From: Sulfitobacter sp. DFL-14
GTDB lineage: Bacteria > Pseudomonadota > Alphaproteobacteria > Rhodobacterales > Rhodobacteraceae
Length of the DNA: 64,000 bases
Direction of reading: 5' to 3'
Assembly: GCF_003335585.1 (NCBI RefSeq)
Contig: NZ_QBFD01000024.1
Span: forward strand, 255,345 to 319,344
The notes beneath the pieces were generated by a model that worked only from the letters and a program-made list of their open reading frames with translations, did not search any database and had not been told where the DNA came from. Shown here in pieces: positions 1 through 8,094 of this stretch (within the stretch, counting starts at the first letter, position 1; each line of letters begins with the position of its first letter). The position numbers and the translations under genes were made by a program.

Positions 1-445
1 AGCCGATCAACAGGAAGGACGACAGCGATGTCAGCTCCCAGAAGACCAGCAAAAGCAAGATGTTGTCGGACATCACGATGCCCACCATCGCGCCCTGGAA
101 CAGCAGCAGATAGGTGAAAAACTCGCCCATGTTGTCGTCACGCGACAGGTAGAACCGCCCGTAGGTGATGATCAGCAGCCCGATCCCCAGGATCAGCGCG
201 GCAAAGAAGAAGCCCAGACCATCCAGCATCAGGTTGAAATTCATGCCCAGCATGGGCAGCCAGTCCACCCCGGCAGTGACGACATCGCCCGCCAGCACTG
301 CGGGCAAATTGGTCAAAAGCCCCACAAGGGCGGCAAGGGTCACGGTGAATGTCACGCCAGCACAGGCAGAGCGCCCCGCCGAATTCATTATTCCGGGCAA
401 CAAAGCACCCAGAAAGGGCAGGGCAACGATAAGAAAGAGGGACAC
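1..445 (-). CDS. mrpA: Mrp-type Na+/H+ antiporter subunit A (5' part, runs off window)
   Basis: N-terminal ~148 residues of the large membrane subunit of the Mrp/Pha monovalent cation/proton antiporter, an inner-membrane complex related to NADH dehydrogenase subunits. What is visible: alternating hydrophobic segments from the first residues and the motif FWELTSLSSFLLIG near residues 133-147, characteristic of MrpA/NuoL-like proteins. The GTG start at 445 is chosen because AGGAG lies five bases upstream and the hydrophobic segment begins at once. The rest of the gene, and presumably the other mrp subunits, lie left of the window. NuoL is an alternative family, but the N-terminus and the isolated position fit MrpA better. 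Confidence 0.82.
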   Translation of the reverse strand, partial: MSLFLIVALPFLGALLPGIMNSAGRSACAGVTFTVTLAALVGLLTNLPAVLAGDVVTAGVDWLPMLGMNFNLMLDGLGFFFAALILGIGLLIITYGRFYLSRDDNMGEFFTYLLLFQGAMVGIVMSDNILLLLVFWELTSLSSFLLIG

Positions 446-772
446 GCGAACTCCTGATCTGTCAACCTGTGCAGTCCTCCATTGTTGAGGGAAATTTTCA
501 GGTTTCTCAAGGCGAACCGGGAAATTTTATTGCAAATTCGTGACTTCGGTCGCTGCAATCGCCCGTCCTGGCCCCCGGTCCGGGAAATGTGACGCAAGGG
601 AAGTTCGCATTTGCGAAACGAAGTTCCGACCTGCGGGATTGGCAGCGCCGCATTTACTGTCTAGCCTCCGGCAAGAGAGTCGCGCCACCCTGTGGAGGAG
701 GTGGCGCTGCAGATACTCCGGGGGAGGACCGACCATGCGATACCACAGACCAGCCGCGCAACACGGGCGCGC
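446..772. promoter_or_regulatory. divergent promoter region between mrpA and the acyl-CoA operon
   Basis: This 327-base gap separates two divergent genes and must hold both promoters. It contains AT-rich tracts around 490-540, a perfect dyad TTCGCA-tt-TGCGAA at 604-617, and a strong Shine-Dalgarno sequence (ggggagga, 721-728) in front of a 13-codon leader frame. I see no convincing -35/-10 pair by eye. Confidence 0.5.
604..617. promoter_or_regulatory. palindromic operator candidate (TTCGCA dyad)
   Basis: A perfect dyad with six-base arms, TTCGCA and TGCGAA, separated by two T residues. It lies ~155 bases upstream of the acyl-CoA ligase start. The same half-sites, with wider spacing, occur upstream of the ABC importer operon at 17564-17587. 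An IclR-family protein encoded in the window is the obvious candidate binder; that link is inference. Confidence 0.35.
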
Positions 773-776
773 ATGA
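735..776 (+). CDS. 13-codon leader peptide translationally coupled to acyl-CoA ligase
   Basis: A short frame encoding MRYHRPAAQHGRA. It is preceded by a strong Shine-Dalgarno (ggggagga, 721-728) and its TGA stop overlaps the ATG of the ligase at 773 in an ATGA. The ligase ATG itself lacks a good ribosome site, so translation of the leader may deliver ribosomes to it. No run of one amino acid that would suggest attenuation is present. It could be chance; the peptide resembles nothing I know. Confidence 0.35.
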   Translation: MRYHRPAAQHGRA

Positions 777-2485
777 AGATGACCGCCATGACACCGGAAG
801 AGGCCGTGCGCCATGTGGTCGCCACCGAACCCACCTTCGCCGTGGAACAGGTGAACATACGCGGTGTTACCTACAAGGCGTTCAAGAACGTCCCACCCAC
901 CGTCCCGGCCCTGATGGCCGCGAGCCGTGCCAAGCAGGGTGATGGCACGCTGGATTATCTCGGCTATGAGGGCGAAAGCCTGACCTACGACCAGTTCTGC
1001 ATCCATGCGCACCGCGTCGCCCATGCGCTGCGTGACGATCTGGGGGTGCGCCAGGGCGACCGCATCGCCATCGCCATGCGCAATTACCCTGAACTTTTGA
1101 CCGCGATCATGGCAATCTCCTCGCTTGGCGCGACGGTGGTATTCCTCAACGCCTGGTGGACCACGGAAGAGCTGGACTATGCCCTGCGTGACAGCGGCGC
1201 GCGGATCGTCTTTGCCGACCGCCCCAGGATCGAACGGCTGGCCCCGCTGAAAGACGCGCTGGACCTCAGGCTGATCGGCTGCCGCGACGGCACAGGCCTG
1301 GGCGACCACGACTATACTGCGCTCTACGATGCCGCCGCCGGCGACGCGGCCCCCGAGGTCACGATCGACACCGATGATGACTTTGCGGTGATGTATTCCT
1401 CCGGCACCACCGGACACCCCAAGGGCGTGGTCCAGACCCATCGCGGCGCGGTGAACGCGGTGTTCAGCTGGCTGATGCAGTCGGTTCTGGCCCCCCTGGT
1501 CACCCCGCCGGAACCGGATGCACCCGAAGCGCCCCGCCCTTCGGTGCTGGTGGTCACCCCGCTGTTTCACGTCACCGCAACGCATCCGATCTTTCTGCTG
1601 TCGATGCCCGCCGGGGCCAAGGTCACGCTGATGTACCGCTGGGACCCGGAAGAGGCCGTGCGCCTGATCCGCGATGGCAATGTGACCCGCTTCCTGGGCG
1701 TACCGACCCAATCCGCCGAACTGATGGAAGCGGCCCGCAAGATGGGGGAAACCCTGCCCTCGCTCGATTACATCGGTGCAGGCGGTGCGAAACGCCCCGC
1801 CGCGCAAGTTGCCGCCATCGCCGAGACCTTTCCGAACGCGGGCATCGCCACCGGCTGGGGCATGACAGAGACCCAGGCGCTTGGCATCGGCATGATCGGC
1901 GACGATTACAAGGCGCGCCCCGACTGCGCGGGCAAGCTGCACCCGCCGGTGCAGGAACTGCGCTTTCTCGATGATGCGGGCAACGATGTGCCGCCGGGGA
2001 CATTGGGCGAGATCACGGTCAAGAGCCCGGCCAACATGCGCTGCTATCTCAACATGCCGGACGCCACTGCCCAGACAATGCAGGACGGATGGCTGCGCAC
2101 GGGCGACCTGGGGGTGATCGACGCGGACGGCTATGTCACCATCCTCGACCGCAAGAAGAACATCATCATTCGCGGCGGCGAGAATATCGCCTGTCTTGAT
2201 GTGGAAGGCGCGCTGCATCGGCTGCCGCAGGTGGCCGAAGCCTGTGCCTTCTCCGTACCTGACGAGCGGCTGGGCGAAATCGTGGGCGCCATCGTGCAAC
2301 TGCGCCCCGGCGCAACGCTTGATCGTGACAGCATGGCACGCGCGCTTGAGGGGCATCTGGCCAGCTTCAAGATCCCCGCCCTGCTGTGGTGTCAGGACGG
2401 CCCCCTGATCCGTGGCGCCACCGACAAGATTGACCGCCGCGCCTTGCGCGCGGCCTGTTTGCAACAAATGGAAGAGACTGCATGA
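773..2485 (+). CDS. AMP-binding acyl-CoA ligase (class I adenylate-forming)
   Basis: Activates a carboxylic acid with ATP and CoA, via an acyl-adenylate, to enter the beta-oxidation genes downstream; cytoplasmic. The core P-loop motif YSSGTTGHPKG is at about residues 207-217, followed by GWGMTETQ, the hinge region GWLRTGDLGV and DRKKNIIIRGGEN, and a C-terminal catalytic lysine in GATDKIDRR near residue 552. In that last motif an Asp replaces the usual Gly before the Lys. About 570 residues, normal for the family. Start 773 is set by the ATGA overlap with a short leader frame; 779 and 788 are in-frame alternatives, and a GTG at 692 would add 27 residues. The stop overlaps the next gene (ATGA). 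The substrate is not readable; a medium-chain, branched or 4-oxo/4-hydroxy acid fits the context. Confidence 0.9.
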   Translation: MKMTAMTPEEAVRHVVATEPTFAVEQVNIRGVTYKAFKNVPPTVPALMAASRAKQGDGTLDYLGYEGESLTYDQFCIHAHRVAHALRDDLGVRQGDRIAIAMRNYPELLTAIMAISSLGATVVFLNAWWTTEELDYALRDSGARIVFADRPRIERLAPLKDALDLRLIGCRDGTGLGDHDYTALYDAAAGDAAPEVTIDTDDDFAVMYSSGTTGHPKGVVQTHRGAVNAVFSWLMQSVLAPLVTPPEPDAPEAPRPSVLVVTPLFHVTATHPIFLLSMPAGAKVTLMYRWDPEEAVRLIRDGNVTRFLGVPTQSAELMEAARKMGETLPSLDYIGAGGAKRPAAQVAAIAETFPNAGIATGWGMTETQALGIGMIGDDYKARPDCAGKLHPPVQELRFLDDAGNDVPPGTLGEITVKSPANMRCYLNMPDATAQTMQDGWLRTGDLGVIDADGYVTILDRKKNIIIRGGENIACLDVEGALHRLPQVAEACAFSVPDERLGEIVGAIVQLRPGATLDRDSMARALEGHLASFKIPALLWCQDGPLIRGATDKIDRRALRAACLQQMEETA

Positions 2486-3774
2486 CCCATCCGACAGAAG
2501 AAGAGATCGGCCAATACATCGCGGCGGCCGGCAAGGCCGCCTGGGAGGTGCCCGGCCTGCCCGACGGCATCGCACACCGCCCGGTCAAGTCCGTTGGCAT
2601 CATCGGTGCCGGCACCATGGGCGGCGGCATCGCGATGAACTTTGCCACCGCCGGCTATCCGGTGAAGATCGTGGAAACCACGCAGGAGGCCCTGGACCGT
2701 GGCCTGAAGGTGGTGCGCGGCAACTACCAGCGCAGCGCCGACAAGGGGCGTTTCCCGCAGGACGAGGTCGAGGCCCGGATGGACCGCTTTGACGGTCGTT
2801 TGTCGATTGCCGACCTTGCCGACTGCGACCTGGTGATCGAAGCGGTGTTCGAGGACATGGAGCTGAAGCGCAAGATCTTCACCGAGCTGGACCGCGTGAT
2901 GAAGCCCGGCGCGATCCTGGCCACCAATACCTCGGCGCTGAACATCGACGAGATCGCGGGCATGACAAAACGGCCCGAGGACGTGATCGGGCTGCATTTC
3001 TTTTCGCCCGCCAACGTGATGAAACTGCTGGAAATCGTGCGCGCCCACCATACCGCCGACGATGTGGTTGCCACCTGCATGGCATTGGCCAAGGACATCA
3101 ACAAGATCGCAACGCTGGTCGGCGTCTGCCCCGGCTTTGTGGGCAACCGCATCCTCTTTGCGCGCCAGAAACAGGCCAACAAGCTGGTCTATCAGGGCGT
3201 CATGCCCTGGGACGTGGACGCGGCACTCAACCAGTTCGGTTTCAAGATGGGCCCCTTCCAGATGAGCGACCTTGCGGGCCTCGACATCGGCTGGTCCAAG
3301 GGGGCCAAGACCGAGAACCCGATCCGCGATGCCCTGTGCGAAATGGACCGGCGCGGGCAAAAGACCCAGGCGGGCTTTTACGATTACGACGAAAACCGCC
3401 GCCCGATCCCTTCGGATGTTACCGCCGGGATCATCCGCGACATCACCGGGGCCGAGCCGCGCAGCATGAGCGCGGAGGAGATCATCGAGATCTGCATCTA
3501 CCCGATGATCAACGAGGCGGTGAAAATTCTTGAAGAGAACAAGGCCCAGCGCCCCAGCGACGTCGATGTGGTCTGGCTCAACGGCTACGGCTGGCCCGCC
3601 GACAAGGGTGGCCCGATGTTCTATGGCGACATGGTCGGTGCGCAGGCGGTGCTGGACCGGATGGAGAAACTGGGCGCGGAAGACCCCGACTTCGCCCCCG
3701 CCGACACCCTGCGCAAACTGGCGGAGACGGGCGGCAAATTCACGCAGATCGACACCGGAGGGCTGAAAACATGA
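2482..3774 (+). CDS. 3-hydroxyacyl-CoA dehydrogenase, long form (FadB C-terminal half type)
   Basis: Oxidises L-3-hydroxyacyl-CoA to 3-oxoacyl-CoA with NAD+. After a ~30-residue N-terminal extension there is a Rossmann fold with GIIGAGTMGGGIA (about residues 37-49), the acidic VET at the end of strand two, the catalytic His in GLHFFSPAN near residue 171, and NTSALNI. At 430 residues it is longer than the ~290-residue single-domain enzymes: after GFVGNRI it carries two successive C-terminal domains, as in the dehydrogenase half of FadB/FadJ. The hydratase half is the separate next gene, so the pair looks like a split FadB. ATGA overlaps join it to both neighbours, implying coupled translation. 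Confidence 0.93.
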   Translation: MTHPTEEEIGQYIAAAGKAAWEVPGLPDGIAHRPVKSVGIIGAGTMGGGIAMNFATAGYPVKIVETTQEALDRGLKVVRGNYQRSADKGRFPQDEVEARMDRFDGRLSIADLADCDLVIEAVFEDMELKRKIFTELDRVMKPGAILATNTSALNIDEIAGMTKRPEDVIGLHFFSPANVMKLLEIVRAHHTADDVVATCMALAKDINKIATLVGVCPGFVGNRILFARQKQANKLVYQGVMPWDVDAALNQFGFKMGPFQMSDLAGLDIGWSKGAKTENPIRDALCEMDRRGQKTQAGFYDYDENRRPIPSDVTAGIIRDITGAEPRSMSAEEIIEICIYPMINEAVKILEENKAQRPSDVDVVWLNGYGWPADKGGPMFYGDMVGAQAVLDRMEKLGAEDPDFAPADTLRKLAETGGKFTQIDTGGLKT

Positions 3775-4550
3775 GCTACGAATATATCAAGACCGAGACC
3801 AGGGGCCACATCCTGGTCGTCACCATGAACCGACCCGATGTCTACAACGCGGTGAATGAGGACATGCACCACGAGATGAGCGATTGCTGGGATGCCTTTG
3901 CGGCGGACCAGGATCTCTGGGTCGCTGTGCTGACCGGCGCGGGGGACAAGGCGTTCTCTGCCGGGAACGACCTGAAGGCGACGCAGCAGGGCGGCATCAA
4001 GAAGGGCCTGCCCAAGACCGGTTTCGCCGGGCTGTCCTCGCGCTTTGACCTGGAGAAACCGCTGATCGCTGCCGTGAATGGCTTTGCCATGGGCGGCGGA
4101 TTCGAAACCGCGCTGTCCTGCGACATCATCCTCGCCTCGGAAAACGCGAAGTTCGCGCTGCCCGAGGTCAAGGTCGGCTTTTTCGCCTCCGCCTCCGGCG
4201 TGCAGCGCCTGTCACGCTACATCGGGCGGCTGGCAGCGCAGGAGCTGATGCTGACGGGCCGCACCATCGGCGCGGAGGAGGCATTGCGCATGGGCTGCGT
4301 GAACGAAGTGCTGCCCGCCGCCGATCTGATGGACCGCGCCATGGCAAAGGCCGAAGAGCTGTGCAGCGTCTCGCCCTCTTCCGTGAAGGCGACAAAGCGC
4401 ATCCTGAATTCCATGGCCATCGCCGATGGTCTGCCCGAAAGCCTGGCCTATTCCCGCGAAGTCCAGATGGACCTGGCCCGGACCGAGGATTTCAAGGAAG
4501 GCGTCAACGCCTTTGTCGAGAAACGCAAACCCAATTGGGTCAACAAATGA
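3771..4550 (+). CDS. enoyl-CoA hydratase/isomerase (crotonase family)
   Basis: Hydrates or isomerises a trans-enoyl-CoA made by the neighbouring dehydrogenases. Crotonase hallmarks are visible: AFSAGNDLK for CoA binding and the first oxyanion amide, NGFAMGGGFETALSCD (about residues 103-118) with the second oxyanion glycine and the first catalytic Glu, and LPEVKVG near residue 130 with the second Glu. The usual PGAGG after it is replaced by ASASG, so the activity could be isomerase rather than hydratase. 259 residues, standard length. The start overlaps the stop of the preceding dehydrogenase. An 83-base gap separates it from the next gene. Confidence 0.92.
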   Translation: MSYEYIKTETRGHILVVTMNRPDVYNAVNEDMHHEMSDCWDAFAADQDLWVAVLTGAGDKAFSAGNDLKATQQGGIKKGLPKTGFAGLSSRFDLEKPLIAAVNGFAMGGGFETALSCDIILASENAKFALPEVKVGFFASASGVQRLSRYIGRLAAQELMLTGRTIGAEEALRMGCVNEVLPAADLMDRAMAKAEELCSVSPSSVKATKRILNSMAIADGLPESLAYSREVQMDLARTEDFKEGVNAFVEKRKPNWVNK

Positions 4551-4633
4551 CGGCCCCCGAGAGCGGCTGAGACATTGGGTTCTTCGGGAACCGGAAAAAC
4601 ACAACTGGAACAATGCCCAGGGAGGCACAAAAG

Positions 4634-5947
4634 ATGAGCGATATGAACCCACCGGAGTTGAACAACCTTGAGATGTCAGAGGGCAACAAGCCCCTGCTGA
4701 ACGCGGTGATCAAGCACATCCGCGAAAACGTGGACCCGATCAGCGAAGAATACCACCGGCTCGGCGACGCGCAGGAGGACCGCTGGTCCTATCACCCGCG
4801 CCAGTTGGAACTGCTGGAAGGGGCCAAGCAGAAAGCCCGCGACGCAGGCCTGTGGAACTTCTTTCTGCCCAACGCGGAAACCGGCGAGGGCCTGTCGAAC
4901 CTCGACTACGCCTATATCGCGGCGGAACTGGGCAAGAACCCCCTCGCCTCGCAGACGCTGAACTGTTCGGCCCCCGACACGGGCAACATGGAAGTGCTGG
5001 AACGGGTCGGCACGAAAGAGCAGAAGGAAAAGTGGCTCAAGCCCCTGCTGGCCGGTGAAATCCGTTCCGCCTTTGCGATGACTGAACCGGATCGCGCGTC
5101 GTCCGACGCCAAGAACATTGCCATGTCCGCGGTGCTGGAAAACGGCGAATGGGTGATGAACGGCGAGAAATACTACATCTCCGGCGCAGGCGATCCGCGC
5201 TGCAAGATCATGATCGTCATGGTCAAGACTTCGCCCGATGCGGAACCCTTCCGCCAGCAGTCGCAGATCCTTGTACCGATGGACACGCCCGGCGTGGAAA
5301 TCCTTGGGCCTATGCATGTCTTCGGCCACGACGACGCGCCGCATGGGCACATGCACATCAGGTTCACCAATGTCCGCGTCCCCGAAAGCAACATGCTATG
5401 GGGTGAAGGCAAGGGGTTCGAGATCAGCCAGGTCCGCCTTGGGCCGGGCCGCATTCACCACTGCATGCGCTCCATCGGGCAGGCGGAAAAGGCGCTGGAC
5501 CTGATGATCGAACGCGGCCTGTCGCGCGAAGCCTTCGGCAAGCGGATCATCGACCTTGGCAAGAACATGGAAACCATCAGCCGCGCCAAGATCGAGATTG
5601 AATCGATGCGTCTGCTGGTGCTCAAGGCCGCCAAGGCGATGGACGTGCTGGGCAACAAGGAGGCCCGCATCTGGGTGTCGATGATCAAGGCAAAGGTGCC
5701 CGAGCAGGTTTGCGACATCATCGACCAGGCGATGCAGGTGCATGGCGCCACCGGCATCTCCCAGTGGTCGCCCCTGTCGGGCATGTACGCGCAGCAGCGG
5801 ACCCTGCGTTATGCCGATGGCCCCGACGAGGTGCATCACCACGTCATCGCGCGCCACGAGGTCAATACCTACAAGGAAAGCAACGCGCGCCAGGACGCCG
5901 CCAAGCAGCACACCGAAAACCGGGGCAGCGCGGGGTTCATGGGATGA
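4634..5947 (+). CDS. acyl-CoA dehydrogenase, ACAD10/ACAD11-like (LvaC type)
   Basis: FAD-dependent acyl-CoA dehydrogenase fold, 437 residues. It resembles the C-terminal half of animal ACAD11 and bacterial LvaC rather than ordinary FadE: FAMTEPDRASSDAKNI (about residue 148 on), GAGDPRCK, RQQSQILVPMDTPGV, GKGFEISQVRLGPGRIHHCMR and a C-terminal YADGPDEVH near residue 393. In the last motif Asp replaces the catalytic Glu of the YEGT motif of classical enzymes. Relatives act on 4-phosphorylated acyl-CoAs made by a dedicated kinase; a matching kinase is encoded at 18436-19464. ATG at 4634 is chosen because GGGAGG lies ten bases upstream; an ATG at 4613 lacks a site. The stop overlaps the next start (ATGA). 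Confidence 0.88.
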   Translation: MSDMNPPELNNLEMSEGNKPLLNAVIKHIRENVDPISEEYHRLGDAQEDRWSYHPRQLELLEGAKQKARDAGLWNFFLPNAETGEGLSNLDYAYIAAELGKNPLASQTLNCSAPDTGNMEVLERVGTKEQKEKWLKPLLAGEIRSAFAMTEPDRASSDAKNIAMSAVLENGEWVMNGEKYYISGAGDPRCKIMIVMVKTSPDAEPFRQQSQILVPMDTPGVEILGPMHVFGHDDAPHGHMHIRFTNVRVPESNMLWGEGKGFEISQVRLGPGRIHHCMRSIGQAEKALDLMIERGLSREAFGKRIIDLGKNMETISRAKIEIESMRLLVLKAAKAMDVLGNKEARIWVSMIKAKVPEQVCDIIDQAMQVHGATGISQWSPLSGMYAQQRTLRYADGPDEVHHHVIARHEVNTYKESNARQDAAKQHTENRGSAGFMG

Positions 5948-6714
5948 GCAATCTATTCGACCTGACCGGAAAAGTGGCGCTGCTGACGGGTGCCTCCAAG
6001 GGCATGGGGCTGGCGATGGCCACGGCGCTGGCGGAACATGGCGCCACAGTCGTCATTTCCGCGCGCAAGCAGGATCAGCTTGACGCGGCAGCCGAGGGCA
6101 TCAATGCCCTTGGCAATGGCAAGGCCTTTGGCATCGCCTGCAACGTCGGCTACAAGGACCAGCTGCAGGCGCTGGTCGATCAGACCCACGAAAAGGCGGG
6201 CAAGATCGACGTGGTGATCGGCAACGCGGGCGTGAATCCCTACTATGGCAAGACCTCGGAAATTCCCGACGACGCCTACGACAAGACCATGAACGCCAAC
6301 GTGAAATCCAACCTCTGGCTGGCGCAGATGGTGGCCCCCGACATGATCGAGAAAGGGTCGGGGTCGATGGCCTTTACCTCTTCCATCGGGGCCTTCAAGC
6401 CGTCTGTCATGCTGGGCACCTATGGCATGTCCAAGCTGGCGCTGATCGGGCTGTGCCGCAACCTCGCGGCGGAGTTCGGCCCGAAAGGCCTGCGCTTCAA
6501 CGCGATCTGTCCGGGACTGGTGAAAACCGAATTCGCGCGCGAGCTCTGGGACAACCCCGAGGTGGAAAAACGCATCAAGGAGGAAATCCCCCTACGCCGC
6601 CTGGGCGAGCCGGAAGATTTCGCGGGCCTCGCCGTCTTCCTCGCCTCGGATGCCAGCCGCTACATGACAGGTCAGGCGCTGACCGTCTGCGGCGGCTCCA
6701 ACATGTGGACGTGA
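5944..6714 (+). CDS. SDR family oxidoreductase
   Basis: Short-chain dehydrogenase/reductase of 256 residues, classical type. TGASKGMGLAMA near residue 14 binds the nicotinamide cofactor, NAG follows strand four, and the catalytic Ser and YGMSK (about residue 160) are present, with the CPGLVKTEF segment typical of 3-oxoacyl reductases and alcohol dehydrogenases. ATG at 5944 overlaps the preceding stop in ATGA; upstream codons in this frame belong to the shadow of the dehydrogenase gene. In an ACAD10/11-type pathway an SDR reduces a 4-oxoacyl-CoA to the 4-hydroxy form (LvaD role), so this gene or the next is a candidate. The substrate itself is not readable. Confidence 0.88.
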   Translation: MSNLFDLTGKVALLTGASKGMGLAMATALAEHGATVVISARKQDQLDAAAEGINALGNGKAFGIACNVGYKDQLQALVDQTHEKAGKIDVVIGNAGVNPYYGKTSEIPDDAYDKTMNANVKSNLWLAQMVAPDMIEKGSGSMAFTSSIGAFKPSVMLGTYGMSKLALIGLCRNLAAEFGPKGLRFNAICPGLVKTEFARELWDNPEVEKRIKEEIPLRRLGEPEDFAGLAVFLASDASRYMTGQALTVCGGSNMWT

Positions 6715-6718
6715 CGCC

Positions 6719-7492
6719 ATGGAACTGAAGGACAAGATCATCGTCGTGACCGGCGCCGCCAGCGGCATCGGACGCGCCATGTGCCTGCGCTATGCCGAGG
6801 AAGGCGCGAAACACATCGCCTGCGTGGACCGCGACCTGAAAGGCGCGGAAGAAACCGCCGCAATGATGGGCGGCACCGCCCATATGGTGGATGTATCGGT
6901 CAGGGATCAGATCACCGCCATGATCGACAAGATCGAGGCCGAGGTCGGGCCCATCGACCTGTTCTGCTCCAACGCGGGCATTTCCGTCGCCGGCGGTGTC
7001 GAGGTGGAGGATGACGCCTGGCAGCGCATCTGGGAGATCAACGTGATGTCCCATGTCTGGGCCGCGCGGCATCTGGTGCCGAAGATGGCCGAACGCGGCG
7101 GCGGGTATTTCCTGAACACCGCCTCCGCCGCCGGTCTGCTGAACCAGGTCGGCTCAGCGCCCTACGGCGTGACCAAACATGCGGCGGTCGGCCTGGCGGA
7201 ATGGATCGCCCTGACCTATGGCGACCAGGGCATCAAGGTCAGCGTGCTCTGCCCCCAGGCCGTGCGCACCGAGATGACGCGCGGGCATGAGGGCCATGTG
7301 GCCGCCATCGACGGCATGATGGAACCCGCCCCCGTGGCCGAAGCCTGTGTGCAGACGATCCGGGACGAGACATTCCTCGTGCTGCCGCACCCGGAGGTGC
7401 TGGGCTACATGCGCAAGAAAACTGAAAACTATGACCGCTGGATCGGGGGCATGCGCAAGCTGAACCGCCGTTTCGGCGGGTTCGAGGAGTGA
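6719..7492 (+). CDS. SDR family oxidoreductase
   Basis: Second SDR of the operon, 257 residues, four bases after the first. Cofactor motif TGAASGIGRAM near residue 11, Asp in CVDRD suggesting NAD preference, SNAGIS, NTASAAG and catalytic YGVTK near residue 148. The C-terminal RKKTENYDRWIGGMRKLNRRF tail is longer and more basic than in 3-oxoacyl reductases and resembles the SDRs found in acyl-CoA catabolic clusters of Actinobacteria and Proteobacteria. A hydroxyacyl-CoA or alcohol is the likely substrate; I cannot say which. Confidence 0.87.
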   Translation: MELKDKIIVVTGAASGIGRAMCLRYAEEGAKHIACVDRDLKGAEETAAMMGGTAHMVDVSVRDQITAMIDKIEAEVGPIDLFCSNAGISVAGGVEVEDDAWQRIWEINVMSHVWAARHLVPKMAERGGGYFLNTASAAGLLNQVGSAPYGVTKHAAVGLAEWIALTYGDQGIKVSVLCPQAVRTEMTRGHEGHVAAIDGMMEPAPVAEACVQTIRDETFLVLPHPEVLGYMRKKTENYDRWIGGMRKLNRRFGGFEE

Positions 7493-7496
7493 GCGA

Positions 7497-7865
7497 ATGA
7501 TCGGATATGCAACCATCGGCGTGGCGGACATGACCCGCGCCAAGACATTCTACGGCGACCTGTTCGAAGGCAAGGCCAAGGTGGTGATGGACCAGGGGCG
7601 CATCGCCTTTCTGTCCTCGGGGCGCGGCCAGCCGATGCTGGCCATGTGCGAACCCTACGATGGCAACGCGCCCAACCCCGGCAACGGCACGATGATCGCC
7701 TTCACCTGCGCCGACAAGGCCGAGGTCGACGCGATGTACGCCCGCGCCCTGGCGCTGGACGCCCCGGACGAGGGCGCGCCGGGTCAACGCATCCCCGACC
7801 GGTTCTACGGCGCCTATGTGCGCGACCCGGACGGCAACAAGCTGTGCTTCTTTGTGTTTGGCTAA
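7497..7865 (+). CDS. VOC superfamily protein (glyoxalase/bleomycin-resistance fold)
   Basis: Single-domain vicinal-oxygen-chelate protein of 122 residues, with the N-terminal beta-alpha-beta unit (IGYATIGVADMTRAKTFYGD) and C-terminal FYGAYVRDPDGNKLCFFVFG. The last motif usually ends in a metal-binding Glu; here the corresponding stretch reads KLCFF, so metal binding is uncertain. It is the last gene of the plus-strand operon, four bases after the SDR. Epimerase, lyase or binding roles are all possible in this fold. Confidence 0.8.
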   Translation: MIGYATIGVADMTRAKTFYGDLFEGKAKVVMDQGRIAFLSSGRGQPMLAMCEPYDGNAPNPGNGTMIAFTCADKAEVDAMYARALALDAPDEGAPGQRIPDRFYGAYVRDPDGNKLCFFVFG

Positions 7866-7965
7866 GGTGCTGCGCGCCGCGCCGACGCGTCAGGTTTGAG
7901 GAAACGCGTTGGCGATGTGAAGGTCTGCGGTGAGGTCAATCTGTGCTCTCAAAGCGAAGACCTAT

Positions 7966-8043
7966 TGCCAAAGCAAAGCTTTGGCAGCGCCCGAACCGCC
8001 CCCACGGGGCGGGCGCTACTCGCCCCCCCCTCGGTTCGGGCGC
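7966..8043. terminator. compound inverted-repeat structure between convergent genes
   Basis: A perfect hairpin TGCCAAAGC-aaa-GCTTTGGCA (7966-7986) is followed directly by a 12-bp perfect inverted repeat, GCGCCCGAACCG (7987-7998) with its complement at 8032-8043. The 33 bases between those arms hold two smaller GC hairpins (cccc/gggg, then gggcg-ctact-cgccc), giving a cloverleaf-like fold. It lies between the ends of the VOC and tesB genes, so a bidirectional terminator is the simplest reading. Confidence 0.6.
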
Positions 8044-8094
8044 GACCTGTTTGGGGTGTTGGACATGGCAGCAATGTCCCGCAAACCAGCCCTC

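Noticed and set aside
527..2575. A 682-codon open frame on the minus strand opposite the acyl-CoA ligase
   Set aside because: It is rich in His, Arg and Gly with no recognisable domain. It mirrors the codon pattern of the real gene, as is usual in GC-rich DNA.
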